Assembly: GCF_003254745.1 (NCBI RefSeq)
Contig: NZ_QKXH01000003.1
Span: 372,001-436,000 of the forward strand
DNA length: 64,000 bases
Direction of reading: 5' to 3'
DNA from: Flavobacterium aquariorum
GTDB lineage: Bacteria > Bacteroidota > Bacteroidia > Flavobacteriales > Flavobacteriaceae
Shown here: in pieces, positions 1 through 8,421 of the stretch
Layout: each line of letters begins with the position of its first letter
How positions within the stretch are numbered: the first letter of the stretch is position 1
Notes under the pieces: model-generated
Databases searched by the model: none
What the model was told of the DNA's origin: nothing
The model's input: the letters and a program-made list of their open reading frames with translations, nothing else
Program-made: the position numbers and the translations under genes

Positions 1-1089
1 GGACAAGCTTATATAAATGGTCAGGCTCAAACTGGATCTGTTTCCCACAAAATTTTATCGGGAATAGACATGAGTGATAAAACCTATTATCATGACTGGT
101 CCCAATCATTCACTTTACCAGATTTAGATATTTATAATCCTGTGCACGGTATACCAGCTTCTCCAAAATTTGACAGAAGTAAAGACATGGAAGATAGAGG
201 TGTAAAATATTATAATAATTACAAAGGTTTTTATGCACAGGATGAGTTAGGTTTCTTAGATAATGACTTTCGTTTAACATTGGCCGGAAGATACACCATA
301 TTAAAAGCGGGCGATGTATATTCTGGTGGTTCAAAAAACGAAAAATTCACTCCACGTATTGGATTGAGTTATTCTATTGACAAGAACACATCTGCTTATT
401 TTGTAAGAGATGAGTCTTTTACAGAAAATTATGGAAGCGATTGGCAGGGGAAAAGTTTCAACCCCCAAACTGGAACAAATTTAGAATTAGGTTTCAAAAA
501 AGACTGGCTAAACGGAAAATGGAATTCCACTTTTGCAGCCTATCAAATTACCACAGACAATGTACTTACATTGGACGCTGAACATTCTACACCAGCCAAG
601 CAATATAGCAAAGAAAATGGTCAACAAAAAGTTAAAGGTTTTGAAGCTGACATTAGGGGAGAAATCTTTAAAAATTTAGATGTTGTTCTAAACTATGCTT
701 TCACAGAAGGAAAAACCACCAAAGATACCGACCCCAATATGGTAGGAAATCAAATACCGGGAAGTACAAAACATATTCAAAACACCTGGTTACATTATAA
801 AGTTGATAACGGATTACTGAACGGATTGGGCCTTTCATTGGGATATCAATACCAAATAGGAAGAGCCCCTTGGTATATTTCACCTGATAACACTACTACG
901 CTACCTGATTATTTCCGTTTGGATGGCGGTGTATCCTATCAAATCAAAAAAGTATATATAAACCTTATTGTTAACAACCTGCTCAACAAATACTTGTATT
1001 CTGGTGGGTATTATAGCTACACCGATATGTATTACTGGCAAGCTGAAGCAGGTACTAATGCAAGAGTAACTGTAAGTTATAAATTCTAA
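1..1089 (+). CDS. TonB-dependent siderophore receptor, C-terminal part (5' end outside window)
   Basis: The frame is open from base 1, so this is the 3' part of a longer gene; about 362 residues are visible. They are alternating beta-strand segments of an outer-membrane barrel and end in YKF, the terminal aromatic residue typical of barrels that use the BAM machinery. Segments such as RLDGGVSYQIKKVYINLIVNNLLNK followed by YYWQAEAGTNARVTVSYKF in outline match the last strands of TonB-dependent siderophore receptors. The plug and signal peptide lie upstream of the window. The likely role is TonB-driven import of a ferric chelate, supported by the PepSY gene 61 nt downstream and a second receptor at 8440. 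The substrate cannot be read from the sequence. Confidence 0.88.
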   Translation, partial: GQAYINGQAQTGSVSHKILSGIDMSDKTYYHDWSQSFTLPDLDIYNPVHGIPASPKFDRSKDMEDRGVKYYNNYKGFYAQDELGFLDNDFRLTLAGRYTILKAGDVYSGGSKNEKFTPRIGLSYSIDKNTSAYFVRDESFTENYGSDWQGKSFNPQTGTNLELGFKKDWLNGKWNSTFAAYQITTDNVLTLDAEHSTPAKQYSKENGQQKVKGFEADIRGEIFKNLDVVLNYAFTEGKTTKDTDPNMVGNQIPGSTKHIQNTWLHYKVDNGLLNGLGLSLGYQYQIGRAPWYISPDNTTTLPDYFRLDGGVSYQIKKVYINLIVNNLLNKYLYSGGYYSYTDMYYWQAEAGTNARVTVSYKF

Positions 1090-1112
1090 GATTGTTTTTG
1101 TTTTGTTTAACT

Positions 1113-1140
1113 AAACTCCTCATCTCAGTGGGGAGTTTTA
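1113..1140 (+). terminator. Hairpin terminator after the receptor gene
   Basis: AAACTCCTC (1113-1121) pairs with GGGGAGTTT region (1130-1138), nine pairs with one G-U, around an 8-nt loop, followed by a short T run. It lies 24 nt after the receptor stop codon. The T run is short, so termination may be partial and the next gene may be read through. Confidence 0.5.
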
Positions 1141-1150
1141 TCCATTTTTG

Positions 1151-2287
1151 ATGAAAAATAATATTTTAAAAAAAACGATAGGAAAAATACATTTATGGCT
1201 CGGATTATCTTCGGGCATAATTGTATTTATTATTGCCATAACGGGCTGTTTGTATGCTTTTCAGGAAGAAATACAAAATATTACCGAAGAATACCGTTTT
1301 GTTCAAAAAGAAAACAAACCTTTCCTCCCTCCTTCCCAATTGGAAGAAATTGCTAAAAAAGAACTTCCGGACAAAGCCTTACACGCCATCAAATACAATG
1401 GAACCGAAAAATCGGCCGAAGCAATATTTTTTCATTACGAGCCTACTTACTATCATATCGTTTACCTAAATCCATATTCGGGCAAAGTACTGGAAACTGC
1501 CAATATGGAAGAAGGATTTTTTAGATTCATACTCAACGGACATTATTACCTTTGGTTTCCCCCAGAAATTGGACAACCTATTGTAGCCACAGCGACCTTA
1601 ATATTCCTTGTACTTCTACTTTCAGGGCTGTATCTTTGGTATCCCCGAAACAAAAATGCAGCCAAACAGCGCTTTAGGTTCAAATGGAAAAATGAAACAA
1701 AATGGAAACGCAAAAACTATGATTTGCATAATATCACTGGTTTTTATGTTCTTTTAATTGCGCTTATTTTTGCAATTACTGGTTTGGTTTGGGGCTTTCA
1801 ATGGTTTAATTACTCTTATTACACTATAATTGGCGGGGAAAAATCATTGATTTACGAGGACCCAGTTTCAGCAAAAAAGACAACCGCTTCAGGCAAGTCG
1901 TTGGATAAAATATGGCTTTTAATGCAAAAAGAATACCCAACGGCAAAATCCATTGAAGTGCATCCGCCCGAAAATGACAGTACTGCTATTGCCGCCAATG
2001 CCAATCCTGAGGAAGGAACTTACTGGAAAACAGATTACCGTTATTTTGACCAATATACTTTGGAAGAAAAAGAAGTAGAACACATTTTCGGCAAATATGG
2101 AAATGCCAACACAGCCGATAAATTAATGCGAATGAACTATGACCTTCATACTGGAGCGGTTTTCGGACTGGCGGGAAAAATATTTGCTTTTTTAATCAGC
2201 TTGCTAATAGCAACTCTTCCCATATCTGGATTTTATATTTGGTGGGGACGAAATAAAAAGAAAAAAGAAACAAATAGTAAGGTTTAA
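1151..2287 (+). CDS. PepSY-associated transmembrane protein, probable ferrisiderophore-linked reductase
   Basis: A 378-residue inner-membrane protein of the PepSY_TM family. There are four membrane helices at about residues 14-36, 141-164, 196-218 and 345-365, with a periplasmic PepSY domain at about 50-120 containing NPYSGKVL. Histidines near the helix ends (H14, H131, H193 in YDLHN, and the later YDLHTG) sit where this family is thought to bind haem. The ATG at 1151 is preferred to an in-frame TTG at 1148. Family members next to siderophore receptors (the FoxB/PiuB/FpvG type) take part in reductive iron release, and that role is inferred here from position. A strong hairpin overlaps its stop codon. 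Confidence 0.85.
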   Translation: MKNNILKKTIGKIHLWLGLSSGIIVFIIAITGCLYAFQEEIQNITEEYRFVQKENKPFLPPSQLEEIAKKELPDKALHAIKYNGTEKSAEAIFFHYEPTYYHIVYLNPYSGKVLETANMEEGFFRFILNGHYYLWFPPEIGQPIVATATLIFLVLLLSGLYLWYPRNKNAAKQRFRFKWKNETKWKRKNYDLHNITGFYVLLIALIFAITGLVWGFQWFNYSYYTIIGGEKSLIYEDPVSAKKTTASGKSLDKIWLLMQKEYPTAKSIEVHPPENDSTAIAANANPEEGTYWKTDYRYFDQYTLEEKEVEHIFGKYGNANTADKLMRMNYDLHTGAVFGLAGKIFAFLISLLIATLPISGFYIWWGRNKKKKETNSKV

Positions 2288-2310
2288 AGTGATTCGCTTT
2301 AAACCTTTTT
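2279..2310 (+). terminator. Rho-independent terminator overlapping the PepSY stop codon
   Basis: AAGGTTTAAAG (2279-2289) and CTTTAAACCTT (2297-2307) form a perfect 11-bp stem with a 7-nt loop, followed by a T-rich tract. The stop codon TAA at 2285-2287 lies inside the left arm. Confidence 0.8.
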
Positions 2311-2371
2311 CTTTTTTTACATTCTAAAACAAAACAGAATAAAAAAAACTATTTAAAGCTTAAAATAATCA

Positions 2372-2401
2372 TTGGTATTTTACTATTTATTTTTACATTT
2401 G
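2372..2401 (+). promoter_or_regulatory. Bacteroidota-type promoter of the ankyrin gene
   Basis: TTG at 2372-2374, a 19-nt spacer, and TACATTTG at 2394-2401, a full match to the -7 consensus TAnnTTTG. Transcription should start near 2406, giving a leader of about 80 nt before the ATG at 2489. Confidence 0.7.
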
Positions 2402-2413
2402 CGCTATTTTTAT

Positions 2414-2426
2414 TTATTCTAAATAA
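2414..2426 (+). promoter_or_regulatory. Candidate operator, copy 1 (TTATTCTAAATAA)
   Basis: A 13-base near-palindrome with TTATT and AATAA arms, 13 nt downstream of the -7 element of the ankyrin promoter. Two close relatives flank the siderophore-receptor promoter at 8362 and 8422. A Fur-type site is inferred from the iron context; no binding data are available. Confidence 0.4.
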
Positions 2427-2488
2427 TATTTATTTTTTAGTTATAAAATAATAAACAGACTTAATTCCCCTATTAATAACAAACCATT

Positions 2489-3997
2489 ATGAAAAAAAAT
2501 ATTTTTATTTCTTTTGCATTAGCCTCGGCATTATTTGTAAGTGCACAGCAAAAAAATACGCTTTTGGAACAGTCTTTCTGGAAAACAAATCCAGATGTAG
2601 CAACTGTTCAAGCCGAAATAGCAAAAGGTAACAATCCGTCAGAATCCAATGACAGAGCCTTTGATCCAGTTGTACTGGCAATAAATAATGATGCTCCAAA
2701 CGCGACCATAAAATTCTTATTGGAACAACCTGGAAATGGAGTTAATAAATCGACACACGACAATCGTATTTATCTTCACTGGGCTGCCGGTAAAGGAAAC
2801 CTAGAAATTATACAATACCTAATAGCAAAAGGTTCAAATATAAACTTAGAAGATAGCCACAGTAGCTTCCCAATTACTGCGGCGGCGAGTAATGGTCAAA
2901 AAAACATAGCAGTATATGATGCTTTTTTTAAAGCCGGAATCGACCCAAAGAAAAAATATCAGGACGGTGTAAACCTACTTCTTATAGCTGTACCGTACGA
3001 CAAAGACCTAACGCTTACGAACTATTTCATTACTAAAGGAATGTCTCTTAAAGACGTTGACAATGATGGTAATACTGCTTTTAACTATGCTACAAAAACG
3101 GGGAATATTCCTTTGCTAAAAACACTTTTGGAAAAAGGAGTAAAATACACTGACAACGCACTTATTTTTGCAGCTCAAGGTTCTCGTAGAGAAACAAACA
3201 CTCTTGAAACCTACAAATACTTGGTGGAGGATTTAAAAATAAAACCGACTGCAACTAGCAAAACTGGAGAAACGGTTCTTCATTTTTTGGTAAGTAAACC
3301 CAACCAAACTGAGATTATCAATTACTTTTTAGCCAAAGGAGTAGATGCAAGCAAAGCCGATAACGAAGGAAATACGCCTTTAATGGTTTCTGCTTCAGCC
3401 AAAGAAACTGCATCATTAGAACAATTATTACCAATTGTAAAAAATGTCAACGCACAAAACGGAAAAGGAGAATCAGCACTAACAATTGCTATTAAATCTG
3501 GAACTCCAAGTGCAGTAGAACTTCTTTTGAATAAAGGTGCTGATGCAAAAGTAATAGACAAAGAAGGTAATAATCTAGGTTTTTACGTAATACAATCTTA
3601 CAAACCGCAAATGGGTCGTGGTCCAGAAGGTGCTAATGGTCAAAAACAAGATCCTTTTGGAGCTAAAATAAAATTACTGCAGGACAAAGTATTAAACTTA
3701 TCCACTCCTCAAAAAGACGGAAATACACTTTATCATTTGGCAGTAATTAAAAACGATTTAGCTTTGCTAAAGAAAATTGCCGACTTGAACATCGATGTAA
3801 ATGCCAAAAACAAAGATGGTTTGACAGCTTTGCACAAAGCAGCTATGATTTCCAAAGACGATACTATCTTGAAATACTTACTCTCTATTGGTGCCAAAAA
3901 AGAAATTGTAACCGATTTTGACGAAAGTCCATACGCTTTGGCAAAAGAAAATGAGTCATTTACGAAAAACAAAACTGACCTGGAATTTTTGAAATAA
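2489..3997 (+). CDS. Exported ankyrin-repeat protein
   Basis: 502 residues. A Sec signal peptide (residues 1-19, ending SALFVSAQ) is followed by ankyrin repeats over almost the whole mature chain. Examples are RIYLHWAAGKGNLEIIQYLIAKG (about 92-114), TPLMVSASAK, and LTALHKAAMISKDDTILKYLLSIGAK near the C-terminus, with the usual TALHxAA and LLxxGA signatures. There is no lipobox or enzymatic domain. It should be periplasmic and work by protein binding. It has its own promoter and sits between two PepSY reductase genes in an iron locus, so a partner role with the receptor or reductase is plausible but unproven. The DUF2271 gene follows after 53 nt. Confidence 0.88.
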   Translation: MKKNIFISFALASALFVSAQQKNTLLEQSFWKTNPDVATVQAEIAKGNNPSESNDRAFDPVVLAINNDAPNATIKFLLEQPGNGVNKSTHDNRIYLHWAAGKGNLEIIQYLIAKGSNINLEDSHSSFPITAAASNGQKNIAVYDAFFKAGIDPKKKYQDGVNLLLIAVPYDKDLTLTNYFITKGMSLKDVDNDGNTAFNYATKTGNIPLLKTLLEKGVKYTDNALIFAAQGSRRETNTLETYKYLVEDLKIKPTATSKTGETVLHFLVSKPNQTEIINYFLAKGVDASKADNEGNTPLMVSASAKETASLEQLLPIVKNVNAQNGKGESALTIAIKSGTPSAVELLLNKGADAKVIDKEGNNLGFYVIQSYKPQMGRGPEGANGQKQDPFGAKIKLLQDKVLNLSTPQKDGNTLYHLAVIKNDLALLKKIADLNIDVNAKNKDGLTALHKAAMISKDDTILKYLLSIGAKKEIVTDFDESPYALAKENESFTKNKTDLEFLK

Positions 3998-4050
3998 CAA
4001 TTCATTGTCAATTAAACTTATAATTCATAACTAACAATTCATAACTCAAT

Positions 4051-4533
4051 ATGAAGTCTATATTAAAAATAAGCCTAACAGTAGCACTAATCGGTCTTTT
4101 ATCTTTCCAAGCCGCTGCACAAACTAGTAAATACAAATGTATGCTCCAAATGTCCAACTATATGGGAGAAGGAGCTTATATGGTGGTTTCAATTATAAAC
4201 CCAAAAGGGGATTATGACAAAACACTTTATGTAATGGGTGACGATAAAAAATGGTATAAAACGTTAAAAGAATGGCATAAATTCTATTCCAAAAGACCTA
4301 CCGATATCAGTGCCAAAACAGGTGCATCAGTTACTGGTGGTGACCGTAGCACTACTACATTAGAAATTGAAGATTCTAAAATTAATAAAGGATATAAATT
4401 ACGATTTGAAACAGCTGTAGAAGATCAAAAATATTATACTGCAGATTTAGAAATCCCACTTACTACCGAAGCAATGGCTAATAAAACAGAAGGTAAAGGA
4501 TACATCAGATACGTTAGATTAAACAAAATCTAA
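4051..4533 (+). CDS. DUF2271 exported protein, candidate ApbE flavinylation target
   Basis: 160 residues with a signal peptide ending AAAQ (residues 1-24). The mature part fits DUF2271, with GAYMVVSIINPKGDYDKTLYV followed by the WYKTLKEWHKFYSK region. Residues 85-93 read DISAKTGAS. The TGAS core preceded by Asp resembles the D-x-x-(S/T)GA(S/T) motif to which ApbE attaches FMN, and an ApbE gene lies 2.5 kb downstream in the same cluster. I infer that this may be a periplasmic flavin carrier for the adjacent PepSY redox proteins. DUF2271 has no firmly assigned biochemistry known to me. It probably shares the ankyrin transcript and ends before the hairpin at 4550. Confidence 0.8.
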   Translation: MKSILKISLTVALIGLLSFQAAAQTSKYKCMLQMSNYMGEGAYMVVSIINPKGDYDKTLYVMGDDKKWYKTLKEWHKFYSKRPTDISAKTGASVTGGDRSTTTLEIEDSKINKGYKLRFETAVEDQKYYTADLEIPLTTEAMANKTEGKGYIRYVRLNKI

Positions 4534-4549
4534 AAAATATTTTTTTTAT

Positions 4550-4621
4550 CTGCGGAAATCAGAGAAATCTACGTGAAAATATTAGCACTTAGATTTAGTG
4601 GATTTTCGCAGTTTTTTTTGT
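4550..4621 (+). terminator. Long imperfect hairpin with T tract, repeat-like
   Basis: Two 26-nt arms (4550-4575 and 4586-4611) pair with about five mismatches around a 10-nt loop, followed by TTTTTTTT. The arms begin CTGCGGAAATC and end GATTTTCGCAG. It sits between the DUF2271 and PepSY-flavodoxin genes and should terminate or attenuate. The wording is typical of intergenic hairpins I associate with Flavobacterium genomes. Confidence 0.6.
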
Positions 4622-4653
4622 CCAAGCAATAATTTATAAAATACAATTTATCA

Positions 4654-6852
4654 ATGACTCTTTCTTTTTGGCGTTATTCACACTTGGCTCTAGCAGTGTT
4701 TTCTTCTTTGTTTTTACTATTGGCATCCGTAACCGGTACCATACTTGCTGTAGATGCAATTCAGGAGAAATTACCGTCGTACCGAGTAGAAAATTTCGAA
4801 AAAATAACGCTTGGGGAAACCTTACCGATTCTAAAAAAAACGTACCCCGAAATAACCGAGTTAAGTGTCGACCACAATCAATTTGTAACATTGCAAGCCA
4901 TTGATCAAGACGATAATGACGTTAATGCCTATATTGATCCAAAAACAGGTAAAACATTAGGAAATCCTATAAAAAAAAGTGATTTTATCCAATGGGTTAC
5001 AGCACTTCACCGTTCTTTATTTCTTCATGAAACCGGGCGATTTATTGTGGGCTTTATTTCGTTTATATTGATTTTGATTTCCATTTCGGGGTTCGCACTC
5101 GTGATTAATCGACAAAGAGGGATTCGCAACTTCTTCTCTAAAATCATAAAAGACTATTTTGCTCAATATTATCACGTCGTACTGGGTAGATTGGCGTTAA
5201 TTCCCATTCTTATAATTGCTGTTTCGGGAACGTATTTGACATTGGAAAAATTCAATTTTTTCATGCCAATAACGGATTCAGAACAAAAAACTGAAAAAGT
5301 AATAACCGCACCCCTTTCAAAAAAAGGAACTGAAACTTCTGTTTTTAAAAACACGCTTCTGTCTGATGTAGAAAAAATTGAATTCCCTTTTTCAGACGAT
5401 CCAGAGGAATATTATATCATTAAATTAAAAGACAGAGAAATAGAAGTCAATCAAATTTCGGGAGCAGTTGTAAGCGAAAAACCATTTCCGATGACAACGC
5501 TTCTGTCGGACTTGAGTCTTGATTTGCATACAGGCAGAACCAGTATTTTTTGGGCTATAATTTTGGGATTAGCGAGTTTAAATATTTTGTTTTTTATCTA
5601 CTCCGGTTTTGCGATGACTTTAAAAAGAAGAGCTAGTCGCATTAAAAACAAATTCAATGCCGAAGAAAGCAAATTCATTTTATTGGTCGGGTCCGAAAAC
5701 GGAAGTACACTCCGATTTGCCAATGCCATTCACAAACAATTACTGGCTCACGGAGAAAAAGTTCACCTTACTGAAATGAATAATTATTCCGTTTATCCAA
5801 AAGCGGAACATCTAATCGTTTTTACTTCAACCCACGGATTGGGCGATGCACCTTCAAACGGAAGCAAATTTAAATCCTTAATATACAAGACAGAGCAAAA
5901 GCAAAAAATCAATTTTTCGGTGGTCGGTTTTGGATCGACAGCCTATCCCGATTTTTGCGGTTATGCTCATGACATTGACTTTTTATTGGAAAAACAGCCT
6001 TGGGCAGAACGTATTTTAGAACTGCAGACCATAAATGATAAATCTGCTGAAGAATTTGTCAATTGGATAAAATTATGGAGTACAAAAACCAAGATTCCTC
6101 TTTCTACAACCCCATCATTATACAATCATGTTCCAAAAGGTCTGCAAAAACTGATGGTATTGGACAAAACCGCCATTTCTGACAGCGAACATACGTTTTT
6201 ACTTACCCTACGTGCAAGCATGAGAGCCAAATTTACTTCAGGAGATTTATTAGCCATTTACCCAGCTAATGATACTCGAGAACGCCTCTACTCTATCGGT
6301 AATCACAACGGCAACATACAATTGGTGATAAAACTACATCCTTCTGGTTTAGGATCAGGCTTCTTGTATAATCTTGAACCTGGCGAAGTCATAAAAGCGC
6401 GAATCATCAATAACCCTGCTTTCCATTTCCCTAAAATGGCATCCAAAGTGGCATTAATTTCCAACGGCACCGGTATCGCTCCTTTTCTTGGAATGATTGA
6501 GCAAAACAAGAAAAAAACTGAAATTCATATGTATTCTGGTTTTCGAAAGGAAACAGAAACAGTTTTGGGGTATAAAAAATTCACTTCGGAAAGCATTCAA
6601 AAACAGCAACTCAAAAGTTTCCATTTGGCACTATCCCGTGATGCAAATCATGATTATGTGATGGATTTAATAAAAAGCGACGCTGATTTTTTTACTAATT
6701 TGCTCACACAAGGAGGTGTTATAATGATTTGCGGTTCACTTGCAATGCAAAGAGACGTAGAGCATGTTCTTAATGAATTGTGCCTAGACAAAACAGCCGA
6801 GGGAATTGCTGATTACAAAATCAAAGGACAAGTGCTGACCGATTGTTATTAA
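4654..6852 (+). CDS. PepSY membrane protein fused to flavodoxin and FNR-type reductase domains
   Basis: 732 residues with the domains of an electron-transfer chain in one chain. Residues 1-325 are PepSY_TM, with helices at about 12-33, 128-152, 178-198 and 298-322 and candidate haem histidines in ALHRSLFLH, YYHVVLGR and DLHTG. Residues 340-475 are a flavodoxin (GSENGSTLRFAN phosphate loop; TSTHGLGDAPSNG). Residues 495-732 are an FAD/NAD(P)H reductase of the CysJ type (RLYSIGN FAD motif at 544-550; SNGTGIAPFLGM pyridine-nucleotide motif at 603-614). NAD(P)H electrons would pass through FAD and FMN to membrane haem and on to a periplasmic acceptor. In this locus that is probably ferrisiderophore or a flavoprotein. 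It starts 33 nt after the hairpin at 4550. Confidence 0.88.
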   Translation: MTLSFWRYSHLALAVFSSLFLLLASVTGTILAVDAIQEKLPSYRVENFEKITLGETLPILKKTYPEITELSVDHNQFVTLQAIDQDDNDVNAYIDPKTGKTLGNPIKKSDFIQWVTALHRSLFLHETGRFIVGFISFILILISISGFALVINRQRGIRNFFSKIIKDYFAQYYHVVLGRLALIPILIIAVSGTYLTLEKFNFFMPITDSEQKTEKVITAPLSKKGTETSVFKNTLLSDVEKIEFPFSDDPEEYYIIKLKDREIEVNQISGAVVSEKPFPMTTLLSDLSLDLHTGRTSIFWAIILGLASLNILFFIYSGFAMTLKRRASRIKNKFNAEESKFILLVGSENGSTLRFANAIHKQLLAHGEKVHLTEMNNYSVYPKAEHLIVFTSTHGLGDAPSNGSKFKSLIYKTEQKQKINFSVVGFGSTAYPDFCGYAHDIDFLLEKQPWAERILELQTINDKSAEEFVNWIKLWSTKTKIPLSTTPSLYNHVPKGLQKLMVLDKTAISDSEHTFLLTLRASMRAKFTSGDLLAIYPANDTRERLYSIGNHNGNIQLVIKLHPSGLGSGFLYNLEPGEVIKARIINNPAFHFPKMASKVALISNGTGIAPFLGMIEQNKKKTEIHMYSGFRKETETVLGYKKFTSESIQKQQLKSFHLALSRDANHDYVMDLIKSDADFFTNLLTQGGVIMICGSLAMQRDVEHVLNELCLDKTAEGIADYKIKGQVLTDCY

Positions 6853-6910
6853 TAATATGAACTTCAATTATTTATTTTGGAGCAAAAGCATTTGTTTTTA
6901 TAACAACATC

Positions 6911-6980
6911 AATCCCGCTATCCGTTACAATCTTATAAGCCGAACCCCGGCTTATAAGGATTTTCACTTCTATCGGGGCT
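6911..6980 (-). repeat. Structured intergenic repeat family R1, copy A
   Basis: Read on the minus strand it begins AGCCCCGATAGAAGTG, continues to AAATCC, then an 11-bp hairpin (CTTATAAGCCG at 6932-6942 with CGGCTTATAAG at 6948-6958), then GATTGTAACGGATAGCGGGA. The left flank is 19/23 identical to copy B at 19144 and 18/23 to copy C at 30650. It lies between the PepSY-flavodoxin gene and apbE and is not a coding sequence. Confidence 0.7.
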
Positions 6981-7079
6981 AAAAAGAAAGATTTTGTAAT
7001 TATCAAAAAAATAAAATTGCAAAAATAAATTTTAGAATCTGTAACAGTAGAATAGCATCCAAAACATAAACTATCCAAT

Positions 7080-8096
7080 ATGAAACCGAAATATAGATTT
7101 CTACCAGATCAGCTTCTATTTTTTATATTAATCATTTCCAGTTTTTCCAGCAACAGCCAAGTCTTGCGGAAAAGAACCACCATGCTTATGGGAGGTCGTT
7201 TTGATATTACCATTGTAGCAAAAGATTCCCTTTCGGCAGAACAAAACATAGACGAAGTAATTGCCGAAATCACAAGAATAGAATATTTAATTTCCGATTG
7301 GAAGCCTACCTCACAAATTTCGGAAGTAAACCAAAATGCAGGAATCCGACCAGTAAAAGTAGATAGAGAAGTTTTTGAATTGACCCAAAGAGCACTCCAT
7401 TTTTCAGAAATTACTAATGGCGGTTTTGACATCAGCTTTGCTGCGATGGATCGAATCTGGAAATTTGACGGTTCCATGACCGAAATGCCATCTGCGGAAG
7501 CGATCAAAAAATCGGTACAAAAAGTTGGGTACAAAAATATAGTTTTAGACAGTATTCAATCGACCATTTTCCTGCAGTTAGAAGGTATGAAAATTGGATT
7601 TGGGGCTTTGGGCGAAGGATATGCCACTGATAAATGCCGAGCCATGATGAAAGCCAAAGGCATCAAATCTGGAATCATAAATGCCTCCGGAGACATGAGT
7701 ACTTGGGGTAAACAACCAAACGAAAAAGATTGGAATATTGGCATTACAAACCCATTTGACACAGATAAACTTATTGCTGTCGTTCCTATAAATGATGGAG
7801 CAGTAACTACCTCCGGAAGCTATGAAAAGTTTGTTGCTCTTGATGGAAAGCGCTATTCGCATATCATCAATCCAGCAACGGGTTACCCCGCAACGGGACT
7901 TTGCAGTGTGACGGTTTTTGGACCAAATGCTGAAACAGCAAACGGCTTGAGTACTTCATTAATGGTACTAGGAAAAACTGCAGGCCTAAACTTACTCAAC
8001 CAATTCCGGGATTATAGTTGCATAATGATTACCGATAATGGGAAAGTAGTAAAATCTAAAAACTTCCGAATTAAAAAGTTTCATCCGCGTCTTTAA
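7080..8096 (+). CDS. apbE: FAD:protein FMN transferase (ApbE)
   Basis: 338 residues. ApbE proteins move FMN from FAD onto Ser/Thr of exported proteins in a Mg-dependent reaction. A hydrophobic N-terminal segment (residues 11-26, ending SNSQ) exports or anchors the protein. Diagnostic motifs are GALGEGYATDK at 175-185, NASGDM at 201-206 and HIINPATGYP at 261-270. The usual Lys of the KGYAxD motif is Glu here (residue 179), which may be a lineage variant. Likely targets are the DUF2271 protein at 4051 or an FMN-binding protein elsewhere. It ends the group of redox genes ahead of the receptor at 8440. A repeat element occupies most of the gap before it. Confidence 0.92.
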   Translation: MKPKYRFLPDQLLFFILIISSFSSNSQVLRKRTTMLMGGRFDITIVAKDSLSAEQNIDEVIAEITRIEYLISDWKPTSQISEVNQNAGIRPVKVDREVFELTQRALHFSEITNGGFDISFAAMDRIWKFDGSMTEMPSAEAIKKSVQKVGYKNIVLDSIQSTIFLQLEGMKIGFGALGEGYATDKCRAMMKAKGIKSGIINASGDMSTWGKQPNEKDWNIGITNPFDTDKLIAVVPINDGAVTTSGSYEKFVALDGKRYSHIINPATGYPATGLCSVTVFGPNAETANGLSTSLMVLGKTAGLNLLNQFRDYSCIMITDNGKVVKSKNFRIKKFHPRL

Positions 8097-8361
8097 TACC
8101 CTTTTAATTGGTTCACAGATTTTTTACAACAAATTTTCTGAAACACTGCAAATAAAAAAATGATTTCCAATTATCATCAACTTCGAAAAAAATCTACAGT
8201 ATCATTTCTAGATATAATCTCACAAATTTAAAAGCTAAAAATGTTTAATTTCTACAAAAAAATATTAAAAAAAGACATTTTTTATTAAAGAAATATTTTT
8301 AAATAAAACATAAATAGCTATAAAACAACAAGTTAAATATTTACAAAAATATTATTAATAT

Positions 8362-8374
8362 TTAGTCTAAATAA
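8362..8374 (+). promoter_or_regulatory. Candidate operator, copy 2 (TTAGTCTAAATAA)
   Basis: It lies just upstream of the TTG element of the receptor promoter and sits within a 15-bp palindrome TATTTAGTCTAAATA at 8359-8373. It differs from copy 1 at a single base. Binding factor unknown; a Fur-type regulator is the obvious candidate. Confidence 0.4.
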
Positions 8375-8375
8375 G

Positions 8376-8406
8376 TTGTAGTATCGAAAATGAGTTTTTA
8401 TATTTG
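8376..8406 (+). promoter_or_regulatory. Promoter of the siderophore receptor gene
   Basis: TTG at 8376-8378, a 20-nt spacer, TATATTTG at 8399-8406 (full TAnnTTTG match). Start codon 33 nt downstream. Confidence 0.75.
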
Positions 8407-8421
8407 CACTGTTATTTTTAA

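Noticed and set aside
6872..7078. 68-codon minus-strand open frame upstream of apbE
   Set aside because: It spans repeat copy A and has no protein-like features.
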